In this document: positions 8,629 through 16,683 of the stretch, piece after piece
How the letters are laid out: each line of letters starts with the position of its first letter
Numbering within the stretch: position 1 is the first letter of the stretch
Source of the DNA: Asaia bogorensis
GTDB lineage: Bacteria; Pseudomonadota; Alphaproteobacteria; Reyranellales; Reyranellaceae
DNA: 64,000 bases
Direction: 5' to 3'
NCBI GenBank assembly: GCA_945889625.1
Contig: CAMDCE010000004.1
Location: 62,001-126,000 of the forward strand
Made by a program: the position numbers and the translations under genes
Notes under the pieces: generated by a model
Seen by the model: the letters and a program-made list of their open reading frames with translations, nothing else
What the model was told of the DNA's origin: nothing
Databases searched by the model: none

Positions 8629-9612
8629 GTGAGCGACGCGCCGCTTCTGTCGGTGCGCGAGGCGCGTGTCAGTTTCGCCACGGCGCGCGGCGCGCTCCGT
8701 GCCGTCGACGGCGTGTCGTTCGACCTGGCGGCCGGCCGCACGCTCGGCATCGTGGGTGAATCGGGATCGGGCAAGTCGGTGTTGGTGCGCTCGCTGATCG
8801 GGCTGGTGGGCGCCGGTGCCGCGACCGAAATTGGCGGACAGGTGCTGCTCGAAGGCCAGGATCTGCGCGCGCTGCCGCCGGCGCGGTTTCGCCAGCTCCT
8901 CGGCCGCGACGTCGGCATCGTGTTTCAGGACCCGATGACCTCGCTCAATCCGGTGATGAAGATCGGCAAGCAGATCGGCGAGGGGCTGCGGCTCAGTCGT
9001 GGCCTCGACGCCACGGCCGCCGCCAGGCGGGCGGTCGAGCTGCTGGCCGAAGTGGGAATATCCGAGCCGGAGCGACGCGCTCGCCAGTACCCGCATGAAA
9101 TGTCGGGCGGCATGCGCCAGCGCGTGGCGATCGCCATCGCCATCGCCTGCGAGCCCAAGCTGCTGATCGCCGACGAGCCGACCACGGCGCTCGACGTCAC
9201 CGTGCAGCGCCAGATCCTCGACCTGCTGCAGCGCGAGCAGCGCCAGCGCGGCATGGCGATGATCCTGATCACCCACGATCTCGGCGTGGCCGCCGGCCGC
9301 GCCGACGACATCATGGTGATGTATGCCGGCCGCGCCGTCGAAATGGCCACTACGCGCGAAATCTTCCGCTCGCCGCGCATGCCCTATACCGAGGCGCTCC
9401 TGCGCTCGCTGCCGCGGCTGAGCGACGCCGCCCACACCAGGCTTGCCGCCATTCCCGGCCGTCCGCCCGACCTGGCGCGGCGGGGCAGCGGCTGCTCCTT
9501 CGCGCCGCGTTGCAGCTACCGCACCGATCGTTGCGAGGCAGCACCGCCGGCGCTGACCCGCGAAGGCGCCCGCGGCTTTGCCTGCTTCCATCCCATCGGA
9601 AGGAGCGCATGA
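8629..9612 (+). CDS. ABC transporter ATPase, DppD/OppD type
   Basis: The 327-residue cytoplasmic ATPase shows Walker A (GESGSGKS), signature (MSGGMRQR) and Walker B ([12 protein letters not shown]). It ends in the C-terminal oligopeptide-transporter extension with spaced cysteines (CSFAPRCSYRTDRC), which in related proteins can hold an iron-sulfur cluster. It starts at GTG (8629). It powers transport together with the DppF-type ATPase that follows, whose start overlaps this gene's stop (ATGA). Confidence 0.92.
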   Translation: MSDAPLLSVREARVSFATARGALRAVDGVSFDLAAGRTLGIVGESGSGKSVLVRSLIGLVGAGAATEIGGQVLLEGQDLRALPPARFRQLLGRDVGIVFQDPMTSLNPVMKIGKQIGEGLRLSRGLDATAAARRAVELLAEVGISEPERRARQYPHEMSGGMRQRVAIAIAIACEPKLLIADEPTTALDVTVQRQILDLLQREQRQRGMAMILITHDLGVAAGRADDIMVMYAGRAVEMATTREIFRSPRMPYTEALLRSLPRLSDAAHTRLAAIPGRPPDLARRGSGCSFAPRCSYRTDRCEAAPPALTREGARGFACFHPIGRSA

Positions 9613-10566
9613 GCGATCTGCTGCGTATGACCGACCTCAACGTCGAGTATCCGATGGCGGGAGGCCGACGCCTCCAGGCCGTCAGCGACGTGACGCTGGC
9701 GATCCGCGAGGGCGAGACGCTGGGGCTGGTGGGCGAATCGGGCTCGGGCAAGTCCTCGCTGGCGCGCGCTGCTGCAATTGCCGCCGCCGCAGCGCGGCAG
9801 CGTGCTGTTCGACGGCAAGGAACTCACCCGGCTGCGAGGCGAGGCGCTGCGCGCCGTCCGTCCCCACCTGCAGATGATCTTCCAGGACCCGATCGCCTCG
9901 CTCAACCCGCGCCGCCGGGTGGCCGAGATCGTGGGCGAACCGCTGGTCGTATCGGGCGTGGCCGATGCTGCCGAGCGCACGCGCCGCGTCCGCGCCGTGC
10001 TGGAGGCCGTTGGCCTCGATCCCGACAGCGTCTGGACCCGCCGCCCGCACGAATTCTCCGGCGGCCAGTGCCAGCGCATTGCCATCGCGCGCGCCCTGGT
10101 GCTGGAGCCCAAGCTGATCGTCTGCGACGAGCCGGTCTCGGCGCTCGACGTCTCGATCCGGGCGCAGATCCTAAACCTGCTCGAGGACATGAAGGCGCGC
10201 TTCGGGCTCACCCTGCTGTTCATCGCCCACGATCTGGCGGTGGTGAAATCGGTGTCCGACCGCGTGGCGGTGATGTATCTCGGCAAATTGTGCGAGGTGG
10301 CGGAGTCGGCCTCGCTGTTCGCCACGCCAGCGCACCCCTATACCGCAGCGCTGATGGCGGCGATCCCCGAACCCGATCCCGACGTCCCGCTGGGCGACAC
10401 CAGGCTCAAGTCGGGCGATCCGCCGTCGCCGCTCGATCCACCCTCGGGCTGTCGCTTCCGCACGCGCTGCCCGCACGCCGTGGCGCGTTGCGCCGACGAA
10501 GTGCCGGCGCTGCGCGAGATCGCGCCGGGCCGCGAGGTCGCCTGCCATTTCCCGTTGACGGGCTGA
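9609..10566 (+). pseudogene. ABC transporter ATPase, DppF/OppF type, frameshifted
   Basis: The first 53 codons read in one frame through Walker A (GESGSGKSSLAR). The rest (LLQLPPPQRGSVLFDG onward, with signature FSGGQCQR and Walker B LIVCDEP) is in another frame from 9769. Adding two bases at about 9768 restores a single 319-residue DppF with normal length. The junction is a GC-dinucleotide run (CTGGCGCGCGCTGCTG). Loss of one GC unit would explain the shift exactly and restore the expected Leu-Ala-Arg-Ala-Leu-Leu. This is either a real inactivating mutation or a sequence error. If real, the transporter would need another ATPase. Confidence 0.85.
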
Positions 10567-10610
10567 AGGCAACAAAGCCGGCCAATTCTGCTATCCTTGC
10601 AGCGAATAGA

Positions 10611-10668
10611 GCATAGTCCGTCCGGCTGAGGCGCGTAAGCGCGCCGCGATCAGCCGGACGGACTATGC
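10611..10668. repeat. Perfect 19-bp inverted repeat with nested hairpin
   Basis: Arms at 10611-10629 and 10650-10668 are exact reverse complements (GCATAGTCCGTCCGGCTGA). The loop contains a second perfect hairpin, GGCGCG-TAAG-CGCGCC (10630-10645). It lies 45 bp after the ABC operon. It resembles a REP-like intergenic element; there is no T-tract directly after it. Confidence 0.8.
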
Positions 10669-10673
10669 CCTTG

Positions 10674-10705
10674 AAGGAAATGCTTCGTGCAACGCGTTTC
10701 CTTTT
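10674..10705 (+). terminator. Candidate rho-independent terminator of the ABC operon
   Basis: A 10-bp stem (10674-10683 with 10694-10703, one G-U pair) has a 10-base loop and ends in a short T run. It lies downstream of the frameshifted ATPase and before the small secreted protein gene. The T run is short, so the call is tentative. Confidence 0.4.
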
Positions 10706-10734
10706 GATCGGAAGCCGCTCTAGTGGAGGAGTTC

Positions 10735-11040
10735 ATGCCCGTCGTTTCCCGCTGGCTCTCTGCCGGTCTCGTGGTCCTGGCCTTCGGCCTCTCGACGGCC
10801 GCGCAAGCGCAAGGCGACGAATTCATGAGGGAGTGCAGGGTCACCGCCTCGCAGAAGATGTGCGAGTGCATGTCGGCCAAGATCCCGCCAGACAAGCGCG
10901 CCATGGCTGTCGTCGGCCTGCGTAAATCCAATGCCGCAGTCATGCCCGGCGCCAGCCCGGTCGATCCGGCGCAGATGACACAGGAACAGATGCAGGGCCT
11001 CGACGCCGTCGTCGCCGCCCAGTCCTACTGCATGGGCTAG
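10735..11040 (+). CDS. Small secreted Cys-containing protein of unknown function
   Basis: The product has 101 residues with a clear Sec signal peptide (SRWLSAGLVVLAFGLS, cut near AQA-QG). The mature part is about 75 residues and contains four cysteines, including MCECM, which could form disulfides in the periplasm. GGAGGA lies just upstream of the ATG at 10735 and decides the start over an in-frame GTG at 10723. I recognise no family. The stop codon overlaps that of the convergent TauD gene within a CTAG at 11037-11040. Confidence 0.7.
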   Translation: MPVVSRWLSAGLVVLAFGLSTAAQAQGDEFMRECRVTASQKMCECMSAKIPPDKRAMAVVGLRKSNAAVMPGASPVDPAQMTQEQMQGLDAVVAAQSYCMG

Positions 11041-11885
11041 GCCGCGCGCTGCTGGAGGTTGGCGTCCTGCATGATGGTGACGCGCCAGTGGATGCGCTGC
11101 TCCTCGATCGGATAGCCGCCGGTCGCGGAGTGCAGCGCGCAGCGATTGTCCCACAGCACGATGTCGCCGACCTGCCACTTGTGGCGGTACTGCGCCTTGG
11201 TCGCCACCATGTGGTCGGCCAGTTCGGCGATCAGCGCCTCGCTCTCGGCCTCGGGCAGGCCCTGTACGCGCACTATGTGGGTAGGGTTGGCGTAGAGCGA
11301 CGTGCGGCCGGTCTCCTCGTGGGTGCGCACGATCGGATGCACGGCCGGCGGCAGGATACGGTCTTCGGGTTCGAGCAGCTCGTTTCCGCGACGGCTGCGT
11401 CCGCCATAGACATGCTCGGCCTTCAGCCCGTCGATTCGCGCCTTCAGGCGATCGGGTAGCGTGTCGTAAGCCTCGTACATGCTGGCGAATAGCGTATCGC
11501 CACCGACGGACGGGATGGCGATGCCATAGAGCTGCGTGCCCTTGCAGATCTCGGTGTCCCATGGTGAATCGGTGTGCCAGCCGCCGCCGCGGTCGTAGAT
11601 CGCCTTGTCGACCTGGCCGTCGGCCTTGCGTGTGCCCAGTCCCATCACCGTGAGCTCGGGATGCTCGGGGTGCCGCGTTTTCTTCACGCGATGCGGCTTC
11701 AACCGGCCGAAGCGGCGCGAATAGGCGAGGAACTCCTCGATGGTGAGCGTCTGGCCGCGCACCACCAGCACCACACCGTCGAGCCAGGCGCGATAGAGCG
11801 CCGTCCAGTCGGCGTCGGACAGGGCGCGCACGTCGACGCCGCTCGCCACCGCGCCAATCTTGGGATGGGGCCGTTCGATGTTCAT
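11037..11885 (-). CDS. TauD/TfdA-family Fe(II)/2-oxoglutarate dioxygenase
   Basis: The 282-residue product has a complete facial triad: HTD in GGGWHTDSPWD, and the distal His in WDNRCALHSATG, followed by the 2-oxoglutarate Arg (IHWRVTI). The length matches TauD. It should hydroxylate a small substrate such as a sulfonate or aryloxy acid, releasing succinate and CO2. It stands alone on the minus strand, convergent with the secreted-protein gene. Its promoter side faces the tRNA-Pro remnant at the island edge. Confidence 0.9.
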   Translation of the reverse strand: MNIERPHPKIGAVASGVDVRALSDADWTALYRAWLDGVVLVVRGQTLTIEEFLAYSRRFGRLKPHRVKKTRHPEHPELTVMGLGTRKADGQVDKAIYDRGGGWHTDSPWDTEICKGTQLYGIAIPSVGGDTLFASMYEAYDTLPDRLKARIDGLKAEHVYGGRSRRGNELLEPEDRILPPAVHPIVRTHEETGRTSLYANPTHIVRVQGLPEAESEALIAELADHMVATKAQYRHKWQVGDIVLWDNRCALHSATGGYPIEEQRIHWRVTIMQDANLQQRAA

Positions 11886-11965
11886 GGTCCAAGCTTACGC
11901 CGACAGTGGCGCCGGTAAAGACCAAGCCGTCAGGCCAACGCGAACTCTTCGTCACCGAATAAAGA

Positions 11966-11995
11966 GAAACGGCGCACCTCGCGATGCGCCGTTTC
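11966..11995 (-). terminator. Hairpin terminator beside the tRNA-Pro remnant
   Basis: An 11-bp perfect stem, with arms at 11966-11976 and 11985-11995, encloses CCTCGCGA. On the minus strand it is followed by a T-rich stretch. A near-identical hairpin lies downstream of the intact tRNA-Pro at 23024-23049. This is probably the original tRNA-Pro terminator. Confidence 0.6.
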
Positions 11996-12002
11996 GGTCT
12001 CT

Positions 12003-12054
12003 TCCCGATTGGTCGGAGCGAGAGGATTCGAACCTCCGGCCCCTAGCTCCCGAA
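12003..12054 (-). repeat. Left 52-bp direct repeat (attL-like), tRNA-Pro 3' fragment
   Basis: It is identical to 23059-23110. It comprises the encoded CCA, acceptor 3' strand, T arm, variable region and half of the anticodon arm (tRNA part 12010-12054). It then diverges, with scattered similarity (AGTGCTC) just beyond. It cannot fold as a tRNA. Confidence 0.85.
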
Positions 12055-12139
12055 TAGAGTGCTCGCATTACTTCACGCGGTATTTGTTGGGTTTTGGGAT
12101 GATGGGATGGCCGGGTTATGAATGGTCTGGAGCCACGAG

Positions 12140-12159
12140 TTGCTTACGGATTTGCTTAC
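12140..12159. repeat. Two TTGCTTAC repeats, possible integrase arm sites
   Basis: TTGCTTAC occurs at 12140-12147 and 12152-12159 with a 12-bp period. It recurs at 23011-23018 beside the other island end in the same orientation. Short direct repeats near att cores are typical arm-type recombinase sites. This assignment is inference. Confidence 0.35.
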
Positions 12160-12214
12160 AACAGACCGTTCGGATTGGCAGCTGAAATGTGCGAATACCT
12201 TCAAGTTGAAGTAG

Positions 12215-12475
12215 TTAGCCGATGAGGAGCAGGAGGCGATGGATCTGGCGCTCTCCGCTTGCGCATGACAACTGGTCAATCGGGCGAGCTTTGGGCACCG
12301 GCTCGCCGTTGATGACCATTTCTCGCACGCATTGCCGAACAGTTTGAGAGAGCGTGCGAATCACCTCTTCCTCTGTGTCACCTGTAATCGCTACGCCAGG
12401 AAGGTCGGGAACCCACGCAGTGAACCGCCCATCTTTCGTGCGTTCGATGAGCGAGTAGTAGCTCGCGTCCAGCAT
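12215..12475 (-). CDS. HicB-like antitoxin-domain protein
   Basis: The 86-residue product has the HicB partial RNase H-like fold signature: YSLIERTKDGRFTAWVPDLPG, then TGDTEEEVIRTLSQTV and a helix. HicB proteins neutralise the HicA mRNA-cleaving toxin, but no HicA-like small gene lies next to it. There is no obvious C-terminal DNA-binding domain, so it may be a solitary HicB-like protein or a remnant. GGAGGGAGAAG directly upstream of the ATG supports translation. It is the first gene inside the left island end. Confidence 0.75.
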   Translation of the reverse strand: MLDASYYSLIERTKDGRFTAWVPDLPGVAITGDTEEEVIRTLSQTVRQCVREMVINGEPVPKARPIDQLSCASGERQIHRLLLLIG

Positions 12476-12725
12476 CTTCTCCCTCCATTTGGATCAATGA
12501 TGCAAACGGTCGGAAGGGGGAAGCATTGATATGGATCAAGACCAGGCTCTAGATGCCCCTCGCATGACGACCTTCGCCTCGGGCGCGATGTGTGGCCGAA
12601 ACTACTCCCATGCGATTATTGTGATTCCGCGTCGCAACATCGGTCGCCACTGCCAATTCGAATCTTGACTGGTAGGCGGACTGACAGCTCACGCACTTTT
12701 CATGGCCCGAATCAGCCACCGTGTT

Positions 12726-13628
12726 TCAGCGCTTGCGAGAATGCGCCCTCGCATAGTCCACGAAGGCCTTCAGCTTGGGAGGCTGCTGTCGCCGGCTGGG
12801 GTAGTACAGGTAGAACCCCGGAAATGTCGGTGAGAATCTGCTCAAGACGCGCCTCAACCTCTTGGCTCGGATGTGGGGGACCACGAGCTGCTCAAAGGTG
12901 AAGGCCAGCCCAATCCCCTCCAGCGCAGCCTCGACCGAAAACAATGAGTCGCTGATCGTGAGATTGCCGCTGAGCTCGTACTCGATCTCTCGGCCGTCGA
13001 CCTCGAGCTCCCACTTGTAGATTGCCCCGCTGCCGGAGAACCTGAATCGGATACAGTTATGTTGCACCAGGTCGGAGGGTTGCCGGGGAACGGGGTGCCG
13101 CTCGAAGTAATCGGGCGATCCGACGATGGCCACGGCAATCGGGTCGCCGAGAGGCACGGCAACCATGTCCTTCTGGACGCTCTCGCCAATGCGGACGCCG
13201 GCGTCGAACCCTCTTTCGACGATGTCGACGTAGCCCTCATCGTTCGTCAGCTCGACCTCGATGTCTGGGTACGCCTTCAGGAACCCGGCCAATAGCGGCT
13301 GCAGGACCATGGCGATCGAGATCCGCGCCGCGTTGATGCGCAGCACGCCCGACGGCCGGCCCTGAAGCGCATGAAGCTGCTCTCCTGCTTCCAGCACGTC
13401 GCCGAGCGCCGGCCCGATCCGCGACAGATATGCCTCACCGGCTTCGGTGAGGCTGAGGCTGCGGGTGGTTCGGTTCAGGAGCCTAGTCCCCAGCCGGGCC
13501 TCCAAGTGGCGAATCGCCTGGCTGAGTGCCGAGGGCGAGACGCCGATGGCTGCCGCAGCGGCGGTGAACCCGCGGTGCTCAGCGACTTTCCAGAAGGCGA
13601 GCAGACCATCGAGCTGATTGAGTCTCAT
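12726..13628 (-). CDS. LysR-family transcriptional regulator
   Basis: The N-terminal winged helix-turn-helix (AAAAAIGVSPSALSQAIRHLE) is followed by the two-lobed effector-binding domain, about 300 residues in total. Starting at 13628 (MRLNQLDG) gives the standard LysR N-terminus; an in-frame ATG at 13655 would add nine residues. It is divergent from the molybdenum hydroxylase genes and probably controls them. The intervening DNA holds an inverted repeat (TGAAG-AATAG-CTTCA, 13632-13646) that might be a LysR site but sits at the regulator's own start. Confidence 0.9.
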   Translation of the reverse strand: MRLNQLDGLLAFWKVAEHRGFTAAAAAIGVSPSALSQAIRHLEARLGTRLLNRTTRSLSLTEAGEAYLSRIGPALGDVLEAGEQLHALQGRPSGVLRINAARISIAMVLQPLLAGFLKAYPDIEVELTNDEGYVDIVERGFDAGVRIGESVQKDMVAVPLGDPIAVAIVGSPDYFERHPVPRQPSDLVQHNCIRFRFSGSGAIYKWELEVDGREIEYELSGNLTISDSLFSVEAALEGIGLAFTFEQLVVPHIRAKRLRRVLSRFSPTFPGFYLYYPSRRQQPPKLKAFVDYARAHSRKR

Positions 13629-13755
13629 GCTTTGAAGAATAGCTTCATAAGGCATTCAGCGTTAGGGGGATTTTCTTCTCAATATAGCCGCCTACGTTGA
13701 TGGTCGTTCGTCGCAGGTTGCGATCACGTCCCTGAAAGCTTCGGAGAAACCAACC

Positions 13756-14229
13756 ATGAGCGCGCTCAACGTCAACGGCCGCGAGCATACGGTCGACGCC
13801 AGCCCCGACACCCCCATCCTTTGGGCCCTGCGCGACTCGCTGGGTCTGACCGGCACCAAGTTCGGGTGCGGCGCGGCGCTGTGCGGCGCCTGCACCGTGC
13901 ATCTCGACGGCGAGGCCATCCGCTCCTGCGTCACGCCGATCTCCGCCGCCGAAGGCAAGAAGATCAGCACCATCGAAGCGGCGACCGACGGCAGCGACCG
14001 TGTCGGTGCCGCCGTGCACGCCGCTTGGGTCAAGCACGACGTGGCGCAGTGCGGCTACTGCCAGAGCGGCCAGATCATGAGCGCCACGGCGTTCCTGAAG
14101 TCGCTGCCGCGCGGCAAGCAACCGAGTGCTGCCGAGATCGACGCGGCGATGGACGGCAACATCTGCCGCTGCGGAACCTACGCCCGCATCCGCGCCGCCG
14201 TGGCCGATGCAGCCCGCACGCTCGCCTGA
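13756..14229 (+). CDS. Molybdenum hydroxylase small subunit, (2Fe-2S)-binding (IorA/CoxS type)
   Basis: The 157-residue protein has a plant-type 2Fe-2S domain (Cys38, Cys43, Cys46, Cys58) and an all-alpha second 2Fe-2S domain (Cys99, Cys102, Cys137, Cys139). It passes electrons from the molybdenum cofactor of the next subunit to an acceptor. The closest architecture is the two-subunit isoquinoline 1-oxidoreductase/aldehyde dehydrogenase group, which lacks an FAD subunit. None is encoded here. The large subunit follows after 10 bp. Confidence 0.93.
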   Translation: MSALNVNGREHTVDASPDTPILWALRDSLGLTGTKFGCGAALCGACTVHLDGEAIRSCVTPISAAEGKKISTIEAATDGSDRVGAAVHAAWVKHDVAQCGYCQSGQIMSATAFLKSLPRGKQPSAAEIDAAMDGNICRCGTYARIRAAVADAARTLA

Positions 14230-14239
14230 AGGAGCCGCC

Positions 14240-16465
14240 ATGTTCTCCCACATCGACCACCGCGAACTGCCGCGCGCCCTGCAACGCTTGCTGGCAGAGG
14301 GCCCCTCCGAAGCGACAGCGCTGCCGCGCCGAAGTTTCCTGAAGCTCGCAGGTGTCGGCGGCCTGGCGCTTGGCGCCTTTCCCCATTTGGCAACGGCACA
14401 GTCCACCGGCGCCCTGAAACCGACCGAACAGCCGTCGGCCTTCGTGCAGATCGCGCCCAATGGCGAGGTCACTGTGACGATCAACCGGCTGGAGTTCGGC
14501 CAGGGCGTCAACACCGCGTTGCCGATGATTCTGGTGGAGGAACTCGACGCCGACTGGAGCCTGGTGCACAGCCGGCACGGCACCAACGATATGGCCTATG
14601 CCGATCCGCTGTTCGGGATTCACCTCACCGGCGGCTCCAACACGATCAAGAACAGCTTCACGCAGTATCGCGAGCTCGGCGCCCGCGCTCGGGCCATGCT
14701 GCTGAACGCCGCCGCAGCACTCTGGAAGGTCGATGTCACCAGTTTGCGCACCCAGGCCGGCACGGTGCTGGGCCCCGGGGGCCGCAAGGCCGGCTATGGC
14801 GAATTGACAGAGGCCGCGATGGCGCTGCCAGTGCCCAAGACGGTCAAGCTGAAGGACCCGAAGGACTTCCGCATCATCGGTCGTCCGACGCAGCGGCTGG
14901 ATGCGCAGGCCAAGACCAGCGGCAAGCAGGACTTCGGCATCGACATCCGCCTGCCCGGTCAGCTCACGGCCGTCGTAGCTCGCCCACCGATCTTCGGCGG
15001 CCGCCTGGCCTCGGTCGACGACAGCGCGGCGCGCGCCATCAAGGGCGTGAAGGCGGTGCTGCGCGTGCCGCTCGATCGAGGTGCCGAAGGCGTGGCCGTG
15101 GTGGCCGACGGCTACTGGCCGGCCCTTCAAGGCCGCGAGGCGCTTAAGCTGCAGTGGGACTCGTCTTCCGTCGAGAAGGTCGACAGCCAACGGCAACTGG
15201 CGGAGTACCGCGCGCTGGTCGCTCGCCCCGGCGCGCGCAAATTCGACGCCGACATGGCGCCGCTTGACGCCGCGCCCCGGCACCTGGAAGCGGAGTTCGT
15301 GTTCCCCTACCTGGCACATGCGGCGATGGAGCCGCTGAACTGCACGGTCGCCTTCACTGAGGATCGAGCGGAGATATGGACCGGTTCGCAATGCCCGGGG
15401 CTGGACGCCGCCGCTGTCGCGCGCGTGCTTGACGTCAAACCTGATCAGGTGAAGGTGCATGTGCAAATGGCAGGCGGCGGCTTTGGTCGGCGCTTCGCAG
15501 CCACGAGCGACTTCGTGGTCGAGGCCTGCGAGATCGCCAAGGCCGCGCGCGCTGCCGGCCTCAACGTGCCGGTGCGCACGCTCTGGAGTCGCGAGGACGA
15601 CATGCGCGGCGGCTACTACCGCCCCATGCATCTGCACCGCGCGCGCATCGGCTTCGACGAAAGCGGCAAGGTGCTGGCCTGGGACCACGTCATCGTCGGC
15701 CAGTCGATCACGACGGGCACGGTGTTCGGCGAGTTCCAGGTGAAGAACGGCATCGACGGCACGGCGACCGAGGGCATGCGCGATCCCTATCCGCTGCCGA
15801 TGCGCCTCACTGTGCATCATCCCAAGCTCAACGTGCCGGTGCTGTGGTGGCGCAGCGTCGGATCCACCCACACCGCCTTCGTGATGGAGACCCTGCTCGA
15901 CGAAATCGCCCGCGCCACCAAACAGGACCCAGTGGCTTACCGGATGGCGTTGTTCGGCAACAAGCACCCGCGTCACCGCGCGGCGCTGCAGCTCGCGGTC
16001 GACAAGAGCGGCTACGGCAAGCAGCCCTTGCCCGCCGGCCGCGCCTGGGGCGTGGCGGTGCACCAGTCCTTCGACAGCGTCGTGGCCTATGTCGTTGAAG
16101 CCTCGGTGCGGAGCGGCCAGCCGGTGTTGCATCGCGTGACAGCCGGCGTGCACTGCAATCTCGCGGTCAATCCGCGCAGTGTGGAGGCCCAGGTGCAGGG
16201 CGCAGCGGTCATGGGTCTGTCGATGTGCCTGCCCGGATCGGCCATCACGCTCAAGGATGGCGTCGTCGAGCAGGGCAACTTCGGCGACTTCATCGTCGCC
16301 CGCATCACCGACATGCCGGCGTTCGATGTCCATGTCGTGCCAAGCGCCGATGCGCCGACCGGCATGGGTGAGCCGGGCCTGCCACCGCTGGCACCCGCGT
16401 TTGCCAATGCCATCGTGCAGCTGACGGGCAAGCCGCTGCGTCAGCTGCCCTTCAACCTAGCATGA
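14240..16465 (+). CDS. Molybdenum hydroxylase large subunit (IorB-type, molybdopterin-binding)
   Basis: The 741-residue protein starts with a twin-arginine signal (RRSFLKLAGVGGLALG), so the complex is probably exported folded to the periplasm with its small subunit. Later motifs include the molybdopterin glycine loops (GGGFGRRF) and the catalytic Glu in GMGEPGLPP near the C-terminus. Members hydroxylate N-heterocycles or oxidise aldehydes. AAGGAG precedes the ATG at 14240; the frame is open further upstream, inside the small-subunit gene. The substrate is unknown. The LysR gene is the likely regulator. Confidence 0.93.
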   Translation: MFSHIDHRELPRALQRLLAEGPSEATALPRRSFLKLAGVGGLALGAFPHLATAQSTGALKPTEQPSAFVQIAPNGEVTVTINRLEFGQGVNTALPMILVEELDADWSLVHSRHGTNDMAYADPLFGIHLTGGSNTIKNSFTQYRELGARARAMLLNAAAALWKVDVTSLRTQAGTVLGPGGRKAGYGELTEAAMALPVPKTVKLKDPKDFRIIGRPTQRLDAQAKTSGKQDFGIDIRLPGQLTAVVARPPIFGGRLASVDDSAARAIKGVKAVLRVPLDRGAEGVAVVADGYWPALQGREALKLQWDSSSVEKVDSQRQLAEYRALVARPGARKFDADMAPLDAAPRHLEAEFVFPYLAHAAMEPLNCTVAFTEDRAEIWTGSQCPGLDAAAVARVLDVKPDQVKVHVQMAGGGFGRRFAATSDFVVEACEIAKAARAAGLNVPVRTLWSREDDMRGGYYRPMHLHRARIGFDESGKVLAWDHVIVGQSITTGTVFGEFQVKNGIDGTATEGMRDPYPLPMRLTVHHPKLNVPVLWWRSVGSTHTAFVMETLLDEIARATKQDPVAYRMALFGNKHPRHRAALQLAVDKSGYGKQPLPAGRAWGVAVHQSFDSVVAYVVEASVRSGQPVLHRVTAGVHCNLAVNPRSVEAQVQGAAVMGLSMCLPGSAITLKDGVVEQGNFGDFIVARITDMPAFDVHVVPSADAPTGMGEPGLPPLAPAFANAIVQLTGKPLRQLPFNLA

Positions 16466-16683
16466 ACCGGCATCATACCCTGGTCTTGCGCACCGCCCTG
16501 ACTACGTCATGTTCGCCAGGCCGCTGCCTGCTGACTCGTACTTGCCATACGCCGCGGCGCAGGAGTTGCTAGAGCCTGTCAGGGAATAGTTCCAATGGCG
16601 CCCAATTGCGTGCTGGCACACCTGCTAGATCGTCGATTGAAGGTAGGCAGACGCCATGAGCACTAAGTAAGGAGAATGCCCTA

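Noticed and set aside
12010..12054. Second functional tRNA-Pro gene
   Set aside because: Only the 3' part is present; the 5' acceptor strand and D arm are missing, so it cannot fold as a tRNA.
13627..13655. LysR operator between LysR and the molybdenum hydroxylase
   Set aside because: The inverted repeat overlaps the regulator's own start codon and its spacing departs from the T-N11-A pattern, so it is mentioned only as a possibility.
16560..16600. Sequence GAGCCTGTCAGGGAA resembling an insertion-sequence end
   Set aside because: No matching inverted end or transposase was found nearby; it is too short to call.
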